Assembly: GCA_029007575.1 (NCBI GenBank)
Contig: JAQXIB010000026.1
Span: 1 to 5,697 of the forward strand
Direction: 5' to 3'
Length of the DNA: 5,697 nt
Source: Clostridiales bacterium
GTDB lineage: Bacteria; Bacillota; Clostridia; Oscillospirales; Ruminococcaceae
The translations under genes and the position numbers were made by a program. Below, piece after piece: positions 1 through 5,345 of the stretch (position 1 is its first letter; every line of letters starts with the position of its first letter). The notes below the pieces were generated by a model, which made no database searches, had not been told where the DNA came from, and saw nothing but the letters and a program-made list of their open reading frames with translations.

Positions 1-588
1 TATCAGCAAGAGGGTTACAGCGGGATAGTAGTTACCGATCATTTTGCTGATTACGGGCAGGATGCAAGACAAAGGATGGATTGGAATACTTTTGTCGATC
101 GTTTTATGGCAGGATATCTTGCTGCGAAAGAAGCGGGCAAAGCCTGCGGTATTGCAGTGTATCTTGGAATGGAGCTGCGGTTTATTGAAAATGCGAATGA
201 TTATTTAGTGTTTGGGGTTACCGAAGAATTTTTGCGTAGCCATGAGTGGCTTTGCGAAGAAACGTTAGCGTCATTTTTTCGGATCGCGGAAGAAAATGGT
301 TTGACGATCGTGCAGGCGCATCCGTTTCGAGCATGGTGTGCGCCGGCAGATCCGCAGTTTTTGCATGGTGCTGAAATCACAAACTGCAATCCCCGCCATG
401 ATTCCCACAACGACCTTGCCAAACAATGGGCAGAGGAAAATCATCTGTTTCCGACAGCCGGTTCGGATTTTCATGAATATGAGGATCTTGCTTTGGCGGG
501 AATTGATTTTGACCGTATGCCTGTGGATTCACACGACGTAGGCGAAATGCTTCGAAAAGGTCAGTATCGGCTTTGGACGAAAAAATAA
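1..588 (+). CDS. PHP-domain metal-dependent phosphoesterase (5' end missing)
   Basis: The reading frame is open from base 1, so the gene starts upstream of the window; the ATG at 76 is internal. The visible 195 residues carry most PHP-domain metal-site motifs in order: GIVVTDH (residues 8-14), GMEL (56-59, with a Glu ligand), QAHPFR (105-110, His) and GSDFH (154-158, Asp and His). The N-terminal HxH motif, normally about 20-30 residues before TDH, is off the left edge. PHP enzymes are cytoplasmic and hydrolyse phosphoester bonds with a di- or trinuclear metal centre. The single-domain layout resembles stand-alone PHP phosphatases or nucleases (YciV-like, histidinol-phosphatase-like) rather than the DNA polymerase PHP module. 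The substrate cannot be told from sequence. The gene ends in TAA and is followed by a terminator-like hairpin. The family call is firm; the specific function is unknown. Confidence 0.88.
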   Translation, partial: YQQEGYSGIVVTDHFADYGQDARQRMDWNTFVDRFMAGYLAAKEAGKACGIAVYLGMELRFIENANDYLVFGVTEEFLRSHEWLCEETLASFFRIAEENGLTIVQAHPFRAWCAPADPQFLHGAEITNCNPRHDSHNDLAKQWAEENHLFPTAGSDFHEYEDLALAGIDFDRMPVDSHDVGEMLRKGQYRLWTKK

Positions 589-611
589 GGCGGCGAAAAA
601 AGGCAGAAGAA

Positions 612-640
612 AAGCCCGATCGTAATAACGGTCGGGCTTT
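612..640 (+). terminator. Intrinsic terminator-like hairpin after the PHP gene
   Basis: A 12-bp stem (AAGCCCGATCGT with ACGGTCGGGCTT, one G-U pair) closes a 4-nt AATA loop, 23 bases after the PHP stop codon. The 3' side ends in TTT and is followed by GTGCTATTTC, so the U-tract is short and interrupted. Termination may therefore be partial, leaving read-through into the small ORF at 674 possible. Confidence 0.7.
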
Positions 641-658
641 GTGCTATTTCAGCACAAA
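638..658 (+). other. Second hairpin, just upstream of the small ORF
   Basis: TTTGTGCT pairs with AGCACAAA (8 bp) around a 5-nt ATTTC loop. Its first bases (638-639) are also the last paired bases of the preceding hairpin, so the two structures abut and compete slightly. It ends 4 nt before the ribosome-binding site of the small ORF at 674. It could extend the upstream terminator, protect a processed 5' end, or affect translation of the small ORF. No promoter with convincing -35 and -10 boxes was found between 589 and 673. Confidence 0.5.
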
Positions 659-673
659 TAGTAGGAGAGAAGT

Positions 674-787
674 ATGAAAAAGAATATTAACAAAATCTCT
701 GTCGTAAAGACGCCGCTACATGCAGCGACCGTGAATCCGCAAGGCTTCACAAGAGAATTTGTAAGCAATGAAGCGCTTCTTAATTAA
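674..787 (+). CDS. Small ORF, 37 aa, uncharacterised peptide
   Basis: This ORF runs from ATG at 674 to TAA at 785-787. A good Shine-Dalgarno sequence, AGGAG at 663-667, lies 6 nt before the ATG. The peptide starts MKKNINKISVVK, continues TPLHAATVNPQGF and ends TREFVSNEALLN. It has a basic N-terminus (four Lys in the first 12 residues) and a more neutral to acidic C-terminal half. It has no Cys, no hydrophobic membrane stretch and no signal peptide. Hairpins flank it on both sides, and a perfect palindrome covers its last codons and stop. I do not recognise a family. It could be a secreted or modified peptide precursor, a regulatory leader peptide or a small cytosolic protein; no modifying enzyme or exporter is visible nearby. 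The nearest downstream gene is convergent, so it is unlikely to be a cis-acting leader for another visible gene. The start site and ribosome-binding site are seen; actual translation is inference. Confidence 0.55.
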   Translation: MKKNINKISVVKTPLHAATVNPQGFTREFVSNEALLN

Positions 788-793
788 GAAGCG
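774..793. repeat. Perfect 20-bp palindrome over the small-ORF stop codon
   Basis: CGCTTCTTAATTAAGAAGCG is fully self-complementary. As RNA it folds into an 8-bp stem with an AAUU loop that contains part of the stop codon of the 37-codon ORF. No U-tract follows, so it is not a classic terminator on its own. It may instead be a 3' stabilising hairpin or a dyad binding site. Confidence 0.75.
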
Positions 794-795
794 GT

Positions 796-830
796 ATCCA
801 AAATCATATGTTTCCATATGATGGATTTTT
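796..830 (+). terminator. Terminator-like hairpin downstream of the small ORF
   Basis: ATCATATG (803-810) and CATATGAT (815-822) form an 8-bp stem around TTTC. The outer ATCC (796-799) and GGAT (823-826) can extend it past an AAA bulge. TTTTT at 826-830 follows, then a second T-rich patch (TCTGTTTT, 833-840). The stem is AT-rich and so only moderately strong, but its position fits the end of the small-ORF transcript. Confidence 0.5.
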
Positions 831-840
831 GGTCTGTTTT

Positions 841-914
841 CCTGCCGAACCGGTATTCCGACAAGAAACCGGCTTGGCTGGTACCGACTCCTTTAGTATA
901 TTCCATTCGGCAGG
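841..914. repeat. 74-nt element closed by a 9-bp inverted repeat; possible structured RNA
   Basis: CCTGCCGAA (841-849) and TTCGGCAGG (906-914) are exact inverted repeats bounding the element. Stacked directly inside is a 5-bp stem, CCGGT (850-854) with ACCGG (868-872), with a 13-nt loop. Two similar direct motifs also occur inside, GGTATTCCGAC (852-862) and GGTACCGAC (880-888). The size is tRNA-like, but it lacks tRNA arms and a T-loop, so it is not a tRNA. I see no flanking target-site duplication. It could be a structured RNA, part of a 3' UTR, or a small palindromic repeat present elsewhere in the genome. Neither strand is clearly favoured. Confidence 0.45.
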
Positions 915-1001
915 CAACAGTATAATGATTTTGTGAAGTCACCTTTGTTGTTATGACTATAGTATAGCCGGGGAATGTGATGATAACATGAATGCAATTT
1001 G

Positions 1002-1046
1002 AAAAAACAAGGAAATTTTCATTATCATTTTCAGATAATTGATGAA
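1002..1046 (-). terminator. Possible weak terminator of the lipoprotein/PBP unit
   Basis: Just past the PBP stop codon, on the minus strand, an AT-rich stem can form between 1034-1046 and 1018-1026 (ATTATC with GATAAT, and an outer TTC/GAA past a bulge). Eleven nt after it the minus strand reads TTTTTT (1007-1002). The stem is weak and the U-run is displaced, so this is a tentative call. Confidence 0.28.
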
Positions 1047-1050
1047 TGAT

Positions 1051-2658
1051 TTATGATAAACAATCTGCGGTGACTCTGTCGGCAATTTCACGGAATACCG
1101 GACTGGCTGAGATGTTGCCGCTTTCCGCGTTTTCACATAAAACGGTGACTACGTATTTCGGCTCTTCGGCGGGGAAGAAGCCGCAGAACCATCCCTGATT
1201 GATTTCCTCCTCTCCGATATAATTTCCGGTTTGGGCAGTAGCTGTTTTTCCGCCGGCGGTTGTCTTGGTAGGCTTGGCGTGTTGATTTGCCTTGTTCATG
1301 ACGCTGTACACGAGAAAATCTTTGATTTGGGCGGCAGTTTCGGGCTTCATGGAATCCACGGCAGCGCTGTTGTGCCGGGGCTCCGATAATGTTTTCCCAT
1401 CCAGTGAAAGCCCTTCTACCAGCTTGGGAGAGGGCGTTTTTCCGCCGCTTACGATACTGCACATCATTTGCGTCAGTTGGATCGGCGTTGCCATCAAAAG
1501 TCCCTGCCCAAAGCTGAAGTTGGCGACATCTGCGGGATTAGCCAACTCTTTGACGGTGGGCAGATAACCGGCTTGAGGTGAAAATCCGGGTGCCAGTTCG
1601 GTGGTTTTGGAAAAGGATAGATCTTTTGCCATTTGGTACAGCTTTTCTTTGTTTAACTTTAAACCCAGGGAGATAAAATAAGGATTGCAGGACTCCGCCA
1701 TGGCTTGTTTCATGTTTAAAACACCGTGTCCCTCATGTTTGTGGCATTTGAACACCTGTCCGTTTACATTGATTTCTCCGGTGCAGCGGTAGGTATAGTT
1801 CGGGCTGATGCCGCTTTCCAGTGCGGCGGCGGCAGTGGAAATTTTAAAGGTGGATCCGACATTATAGCTGCCGAAAGCACGGTTGAACATCGGTTTGTTT
1901 TCCTGATCATTTAAGCTTTCAGTCAGATGATTCGGGGAAAAGGTAGGAAAGCTGGCACAGGCTTTGATGTTCCCGTTTGGCGTCATGACGACGATGGCGC
2001 CCTTGGCAAGCGTTTTTCCACCCACTTCTTCACAAATCTTCTGTATTCTGCTGTCAAGCGTTAGTACGACACCGGCTGATGAAGCACTTTGCAGATAAAG
2101 CTGCGGTTGTTTTCCCGGAATGGAGCGACCGAGTGCGTCTAAAAAATAAGTAATGGTGGTCTGAGTGGTGTTTTCCTTCAGAAAATTGTCATATGCTTTT
2201 TCGATGCCGTATCCTCCGTCTAAGTTCCCGTTTGTCAGATGTCCGATTATATGCACGGCAGATTGCTTGTCTGCGTATCTTTTATAATAGGGGAAAGAGT
2301 GTAAGTCAATGGTGTCGTTTGGAAGCGGACGGTCGAGTACGGTGGCAAAAAGATTGCCCTTTTGCAATTGCTCCAGCACCGATGAACGTTTGAATACCGG
2401 TACATAGTCAAGCAGCAGGCTTGCGGAGGAGGGAGAAGGAAGTACAGAGGCGATATAGCCTTTGGTGGTGTTGACCATTTTCTGATAATTGCAGTCATAA
2501 ATCTGACCGCGGGACTGATAAACGGTTAGGGTTTTGGTTCCCTGCCGGTTTGCTGCCGAGGCAAGCTTTTCGGAACTACTCAGCGAGTACAGCCGAAAAA
2601 ATAGGATCCCCATGATGACCGAGATCAGGCAAAAGACTGACAATATTTTTCTTTTCAT
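1051..2658 (-). CDS. Class B penicillin-binding protein (peptidoglycan DD-transpeptidase, FtsI/SpoVD/PBP2-like)
   Basis: The 535-aa protein has a short cytoplasmic tail and one N-terminal membrane anchor (about residues 5-22), so its bulk lies outside the membrane. The dimerisation/pedestal domain shows RGQIYD (50-55), HIIGH (136-140) and GGYGIEKAYD (148-157). The transpeptidase domain has the active-site SxxK as S269-T-F-K272, the SxN motif as S323-C-N325, and FSFGQGLLMATPIQL (381-395). The third motif, normally KTG, reads K471-T-A473 within GGKTATAQTG. These enzymes cross-link stem peptides in elongation, septation or spore-cortex synthesis and are beta-lactam targets. There is no PASTA domain, and the length is somewhat below the usual 600-700 residues. 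Its ATG overlaps the stop of the upstream lipoprotein gene (ATGA), implying translational coupling. The class B call is firm; the role (division, elongation or sporulation) is unresolved because no dcw, rod or spore genes are adjacent. Confidence 0.92.
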   Translation of the reverse strand: MKRKILSVFCLISVIMGILFFRLYSLSSSEKLASAANRQGTKTLTVYQSRGQIYDCNYQKMVNTTKGYIASVLPSPSSASLLLDYVPVFKRSSVLEQLQKGNLFATVLDRPLPNDTIDLHSFPYYKRYADKQSAVHIIGHLTNGNLDGGYGIEKAYDNFLKENTTQTTITYFLDALGRSIPGKQPQLYLQSASSAGVVLTLDSRIQKICEEVGGKTLAKGAIVVMTPNGNIKACASFPTFSPNHLTESLNDQENKPMFNRAFGSYNVGSTFKISTAAAALESGISPNYTYRCTGEINVNGQVFKCHKHEGHGVLNMKQAMAESCNPYFISLGLKLNKEKLYQMAKDLSFSKTTELAPGFSPQAGYLPTVKELANPADVANFSFGQGLLMATPIQLTQMMCSIVSGGKTPSPKLVEGLSLDGKTLSEPRHNSAAVDSMKPETAAQIKDFLVYSVMNKANQHAKPTKTTAGGKTATAQTGNYIGEEEINQGWFCGFFPAEEPKYVVTVLCENAESGNISASPVFREIADRVTADCLS

Positions 2659-4022
2659 TCCAAACTTTCCTCCTTTCGATGAACCAGACGGTTGAGTTCC
2701 GCGGAAATTTCAGAATAAGAGAGCTTTCCGTCTATCGCCATTTGCAAAATTTCTTCTAATGAATGCGCTCCTTGATGGTTGCCGAGATGATACTGTGTTT
2801 GAAACATGACGTCGTGATACTGCGGAAGATAATCATCTCCTTTCACGACCGCTTGATCGATCTGCTCCAAAGCCTCGGCGATGCCGCTGTATTTGCATTT
2901 CTTTAAAAATTGCTGCAATAAATTGCTGTTTTTGGTAAGCGGGATTTGGTTGGTCATCGGATTGCTTTCAGAAGACACTCTTTTTTTTATACCGTCGCTC
3001 CCGAAACTCAGCCACTTAACCAATGCAAAAGCCTCTTTTTTATGAGCGGCATTGGCGGTAATGCCGATATAGCTTGCATCAATCACTGACGCTTTACCGG
3101 GGATGCCGATAAAAGAGCTGATAAAGGCATCGGATTGGATATCCGACAGATTTTGCGTGTTCCCGTAGAAAAAAGCGGTTTTTCCGTTTTTCCATTGTGA
3201 CTGTGCGGTACTTTGTTGATATGCCGGCAGATTTTCGGCATCAGCATCCGGATAACATTCTTTTTTCAGTTGTCGTGCATATTGGATGCCGGCAGAAAAA
3301 GATTTGCTCTCAAAATCAAATCCGTTTTTACCGTAGGCGCCCCAAATGGCAGAGTTCTCTTTCAGCAACGGATACCATAGCGGCATTTCATAAAAGCTTG
3401 ATACCGGGATGATTTGCTTGCTTGCGGCAAACTTTCGTATATTTTGGGAAAAACGGCTGAAAGTAAATGGGAAAGAAGGAACGGGCAGCTTTGCTGTTTC
3501 AAACAGATTGTGATTGACAAAATATCCCTCCAGCGAATAGCGCAAAGGCACTGCAAAGATACCGCCTGCGGTAGTGACGGCATTTTGAAGCGGGATAGGC
3601 ACTTCTTTCCAATCCTGTTCTGCGGCAACCAGATTGGTGATGTCGGTCAAAATTAATTTTTCGGATATTGCAGACAGGGAGGGAAAGATTATAATATCAG
3701 GTAGGCCGGCAGAATGATCCAGCAATTCCAGATAGGAAAGGTATGTTTGTATATTGTTGGTGTGTGCGGTTTGTAAAGTAACAATTTTAGTCCCGCTGTT
3801 CTTCTCAAAAAAGGTGATCATTTCCTCGTCCGATCGATTTTCGGGCGAAAAACCAAATCCGACACCCGAAACAGTAATGACGATTTTTTGTAAATTTTCC
3901 GATGTGGACGGTTTCGCTTCGGATTCTTTTACTTCAACGCGGCATCCGGACAGACAGGGAAAAGTAAGAATTGCTGAGCAAAGCGCAATAGATAAAATCC
4001 GCTTTTGAAAGATATTTTGCAA
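2655..4022 (-). CDS. Extracellular solute-binding lipoprotein (ABC-transporter family 1-like)
   Basis: The 455-aa protein begins with a basic n-region, a hydrophobic stretch and the lipobox L24-S-G-C27, so it should be lipidated on Cys27 and held on the outer face of the membrane. The mature part resembles carbohydrate-type solute-binding proteins: an early SDEEMITFFEKNSGTKI segment (64-80), LPDIIIFPS (107-115), GIFAVPLRYSLEGYFVN (154-170), GKTAFFYGN (280-288) and AFALVKWLSFGSDG (331-344). The ligand cannot be told. The start is TTG at 4022-4020: GGGAGG (4036-4031) is 8 nt upstream, and TGA lies in frame two codons before it. No in-frame start codon closer to the lipobox would keep the signal peptide. 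No permease or ATPase genes accompany it. Instead it overlaps the PBP gene by 4 nt, suggesting a binding or sensing role in the cell envelope, or use of a transporter encoded elsewhere. Confidence 0.85.
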   Translation of the reverse strand: MQNIFQKRILSIALCSAILTFPCLSGCRVEVKESEAKPSTSENLQKIVITVSGVGFGFSPENRSDEEMITFFEKNSGTKIVTLQTAHTNNIQTYLSYLELLDHSAGLPDIIIFPSLSAISEKLILTDITNLVAAEQDWKEVPIPLQNAVTTAGGIFAVPLRYSLEGYFVNHNLFETAKLPVPSFPFTFSRFSQNIRKFAASKQIIPVSSFYEMPLWYPLLKENSAIWGAYGKNGFDFESKSFSAGIQYARQLKKECYPDADAENLPAYQQSTAQSQWKNGKTAFFYGNTQNLSDIQSDAFISSFIGIPGKASVIDASYIGITANAAHKKEAFALVKWLSFGSDGIKKRVSSESNPMTNQIPLTKNSNLLQQFLKKCKYSGIAEALEQIDQAVVKGDDYLPQYHDVMFQTQYHLGNHQGAHSLEEILQMAIDGKLSYSEISAELNRLVHRKEESLE

Positions 4023-4030
4023 GCATCATA

Positions 4031-4036
4031 CCTCCC
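4031..4036 (-). promoter_or_regulatory. Ribosome-binding site fixing the TTG start of the lipoprotein
   Basis: On the minus strand GGGAGG is followed by TATGATGC and then TTG. The two ATG codons in the spacer (4029-4027 and 4026-4024) are in another frame that closes after about 28 codons, and they sit only 1 and 4 nt from the site. The TTG, at 8 nt, opens the lipoprotein signal peptide and is the better start. Confidence 0.7.
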
Positions 4037-4086
4037 GTTCATATGATTTTGATTGATACTGTTTACGAACGTGATTTTCGAAATCA

Positions 4087-4117
4087 GACATTTATTATTA
4101 TGTCATTTTGTGCGCAC
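4087..4117. repeat. Two small dyads in the divergent control region
   Basis: GACAT (4087-4091) and ATGTC (4100-4104) form an inverted repeat with an 8-nt AT-rich spacer. Six bases further lies the 8-bp palindrome GTGCGCAC (4110-4117). Both lie between the lipoprotein start and the hrcA promoter, where an operator for the minus-strand unit would be expected. No regulator can be assigned, and short dyads like these can occur by chance. Confidence 0.3.
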
Positions 4118-4138
4118 CTGCATACCGAAAAAGCCGAA

Positions 4139-4168
4139 TTTATATTTTGTTCACAATTAAGTCTTGAA
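4139..4168 (-). promoter_or_regulatory. Possible sigma-A promoter for the lipoprotein/PBP unit
   Basis: On the minus strand TATAAA (4144-4139) is a fair -10 box. TTCAAG (4168-4163), 18 nt upstream, is a poor -35 box that overlaps the -35 box of the divergent hrcA promoter. Transcription from here would give a leader of roughly 110 nt. Other AT-rich options exist closer to the gene, so this is tentative. Confidence 0.3.
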
Positions 4169-4192
4169 TGCTTCAAAAATCAAGGGTAATAT
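4164..4192 (+). promoter_or_regulatory. Likely sigma-A promoter of hrcA-grpE
   Basis: TTGAAT (4164-4169) and TAATAT (4187-4192) are separated by 17 nt; each matches 4 of 6 consensus bases. The predicted transcription start falls around 4199, at the left edge of the CIRCE operator, which is the usual arrangement for HrcA-repressed promoters. Confidence 0.6.
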
Positions 4193-4197
4193 TAATA

Positions 4198-4224
4198 TTA
4201 GCACTCAGAGGTATAGAGTGCTAA
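4198..4224 (+). promoter_or_regulatory. CIRCE operator (HrcA binding site)
   Basis: TTAGCACTC (4198-4206), a 9-nt spacer and GAGTGCTAA (4216-4224) match the CIRCE consensus exactly. It lies about 56 nt before the hrcA start and next to the predicted transcription start. HrcA bound here is known to block chaperone operons, and the inverted repeat in the 5' leader can also affect mRNA stability. Being symmetric and in a divergent region, it might also influence the minus-strand unit, though it lies some 175 nt from that gene's start. Confidence 0.97.
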
Positions 4225-4280
4225 CAAAATAGAGAAAGAGAAAACAGTGTTAATTTTGTCATAGGAGGTGGCAAAAGAGG

Positions 4281-5345
4281 ATGGAGATAGATAGCAGAAA
4301 GCAGAAAATATTATCTATCATTATTGATGAGTTTGTAAAGTCGGGTGAACCGGTGGGTTCTAAAACGATTGCTGCGATGTTAGACAACTCGGTATCCTCT
4401 GCCACGATTCGAAACGACATGGCTGCACTGGAAAGGTTGGGCTTACTGGAACAACCGCATACGTCATCGGGACGGATCCCTACGCATCTCGGATATCGGT
4501 TGTATATTGACGAGCTGATGAAACCGGCTCCGCTGTCGCGGGACGAAAAACGGATGATCGATCATATGCTTGGCAGCCATGTGGCTGCGGCGGGAGATGT
4601 CGTTGAGCATGCGGTAAAGGCGTTGTCCGAAGTGACCGGATGCGCCGCGGTCAATCATTCCAATGTGCCGAACATCTCGGTTATTTCCCGAGTGGAAGTC
4701 ATTCCCGCAGGACGACGGATTTATGCGCTGCTGGTTATTACCTCTTCCGGAGATGTCAAAAACAAGGTTTGCAGAGTGGAATTTGATTTAAATTATGAGC
4801 AAATCGATTTTATTGTCAAGTTCCTGAATCACCATCTGCAAGGCGTAAAACTGGAAGATTTGAATCAAGCGACGATTCAGAATCTGGCGGTTGCGTTGGG
4901 CAGCTACATGATGTCTTTGTCCCCGTTGCTTTATGCGGTTTATGAGCTGACAGGCGAATTTGCGGAGGGAACAGTGGATATCAGCGGTCAGGAAAAGCTG
5001 CTGTCCACCGACTTCAATACTTCTGAAGTGGCGAATTTCTTATCAAAGAAGGATAGTTTGGCACATGTTTTAGATGAATGCTTCAGTGGCGTACACGTCT
5101 TTTTCGGCAAAGAAAACGATCGATTTGCGATCTCTAATTCCAGCCTGATATTGTCACAGTATCGGGTAGGCGATATGGACGCGGGAGCGCTCGGCATTAT
5201 CGGACCGGTTCGGTTAAATTATGCGAAGTTTATTCCCTATATTGAGTATTTTTCAGACAGCGTTTCTAAGCTTTTAACCGAGGTCGTGGAACCGGATCAT
5301 TACAAGGAGGAACGAGAAATTGGCGGAGAAAAACAAACAGAATAA
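4281..5345 (+). CDS. hrcA: Heat-inducible transcription repressor HrcA
   Basis: The 354-aa product has the expected length and layout of HrcA. The N-terminal winged-helix domain starts RKQKILSIIIDEFVKSGEPV (6-25). It holds the hallmark recognition region SVSSATIRNDMAALERLGLL (37-56), then the wing with HTSSGRIPTHLGYRLYID (60-77). The remainder is the GAF-like dimerisation domain, including ISRVEVIPAGRRIYALLV (135-152). HrcA is a cytoplasmic repressor of class I heat-shock genes; in known cases GroEL helps keep it folded, so titration of the chaperonin by misfolded protein relieves repression. The ATG at 4281 follows AGGAGGTG (4263-4270) with a slightly long 10-nt spacer; no better in-frame start was found. 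The CIRCE operator lies directly upstream, indicating autoregulation, and grpE overlaps its 3' end. Confidence 0.97.
   Translation: MEIDSRKQKILSIIIDEFVKSGEPVGSKTIAAMLDNSVSSATIRNDMAALERLGLLEQPHTSSGRIPTHLGYRLYIDELMKPAPLSRDEKRMIDHMLGSHVAAAGDVVEHAVKALSEVTGCAAVNHSNVPNISVISRVEVIPAGRRIYALLVITSSGDVKNKVCRVEFDLNYEQIDFIVKFLNHHLQGVKLEDLNQATIQNLAVALGSYMMSLSPLLYAVYELTGEFAEGTVDISGQEKLLSTDFNTSEVANFLSKKDSLAHVLDECFSGVHVFFGKENDRFAISNSSLILSQYRVGDMDAGALGIIGPVRLNYAKFIPYIEYFSDSVSKLLTEVVEPDHYKEEREIGGEKQTE
5304..5310 (+). promoter_or_regulatory. Ribosome-binding site for grpE inside the end of hrcA
   Basis: AAGGAGG lies 9 nt before TTG (5320-5322). It supports a TTG start for GrpE although this position is still inside the hrcA coding sequence. 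The first in-frame ATG is far inside the protein (codon 81) and would remove the acidic tail and part of the coiled coil. Confidence 0.75.

Noticed and set aside
76..588. PHP protein starting at the ATG at 76
   Set aside because: The frame is open to base 1 and the upstream codons encode the conserved GIVVTDH motif, so this Met is internal.
841..914. tRNA gene (74 nt, closed stem)
   Set aside because: The closing stem has 9 bp, there is no D, anticodon or T arm of the right size and no T-loop sequence.
945..967. Plus-strand promoter around CTATAGTATAG
   Set aside because: TATAGT lacks a -35 box at 16-18 nt spacing, and no plus-strand gene follows before the convergent PBP gene.
799..4051. 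12-bp match CAAAATCATATG at 799-810 (+) and 4051-4040 (-)
   Set aside because: One or two 12-bp matches are expected by chance in a window this size counting both strands, and the flanks do not match.
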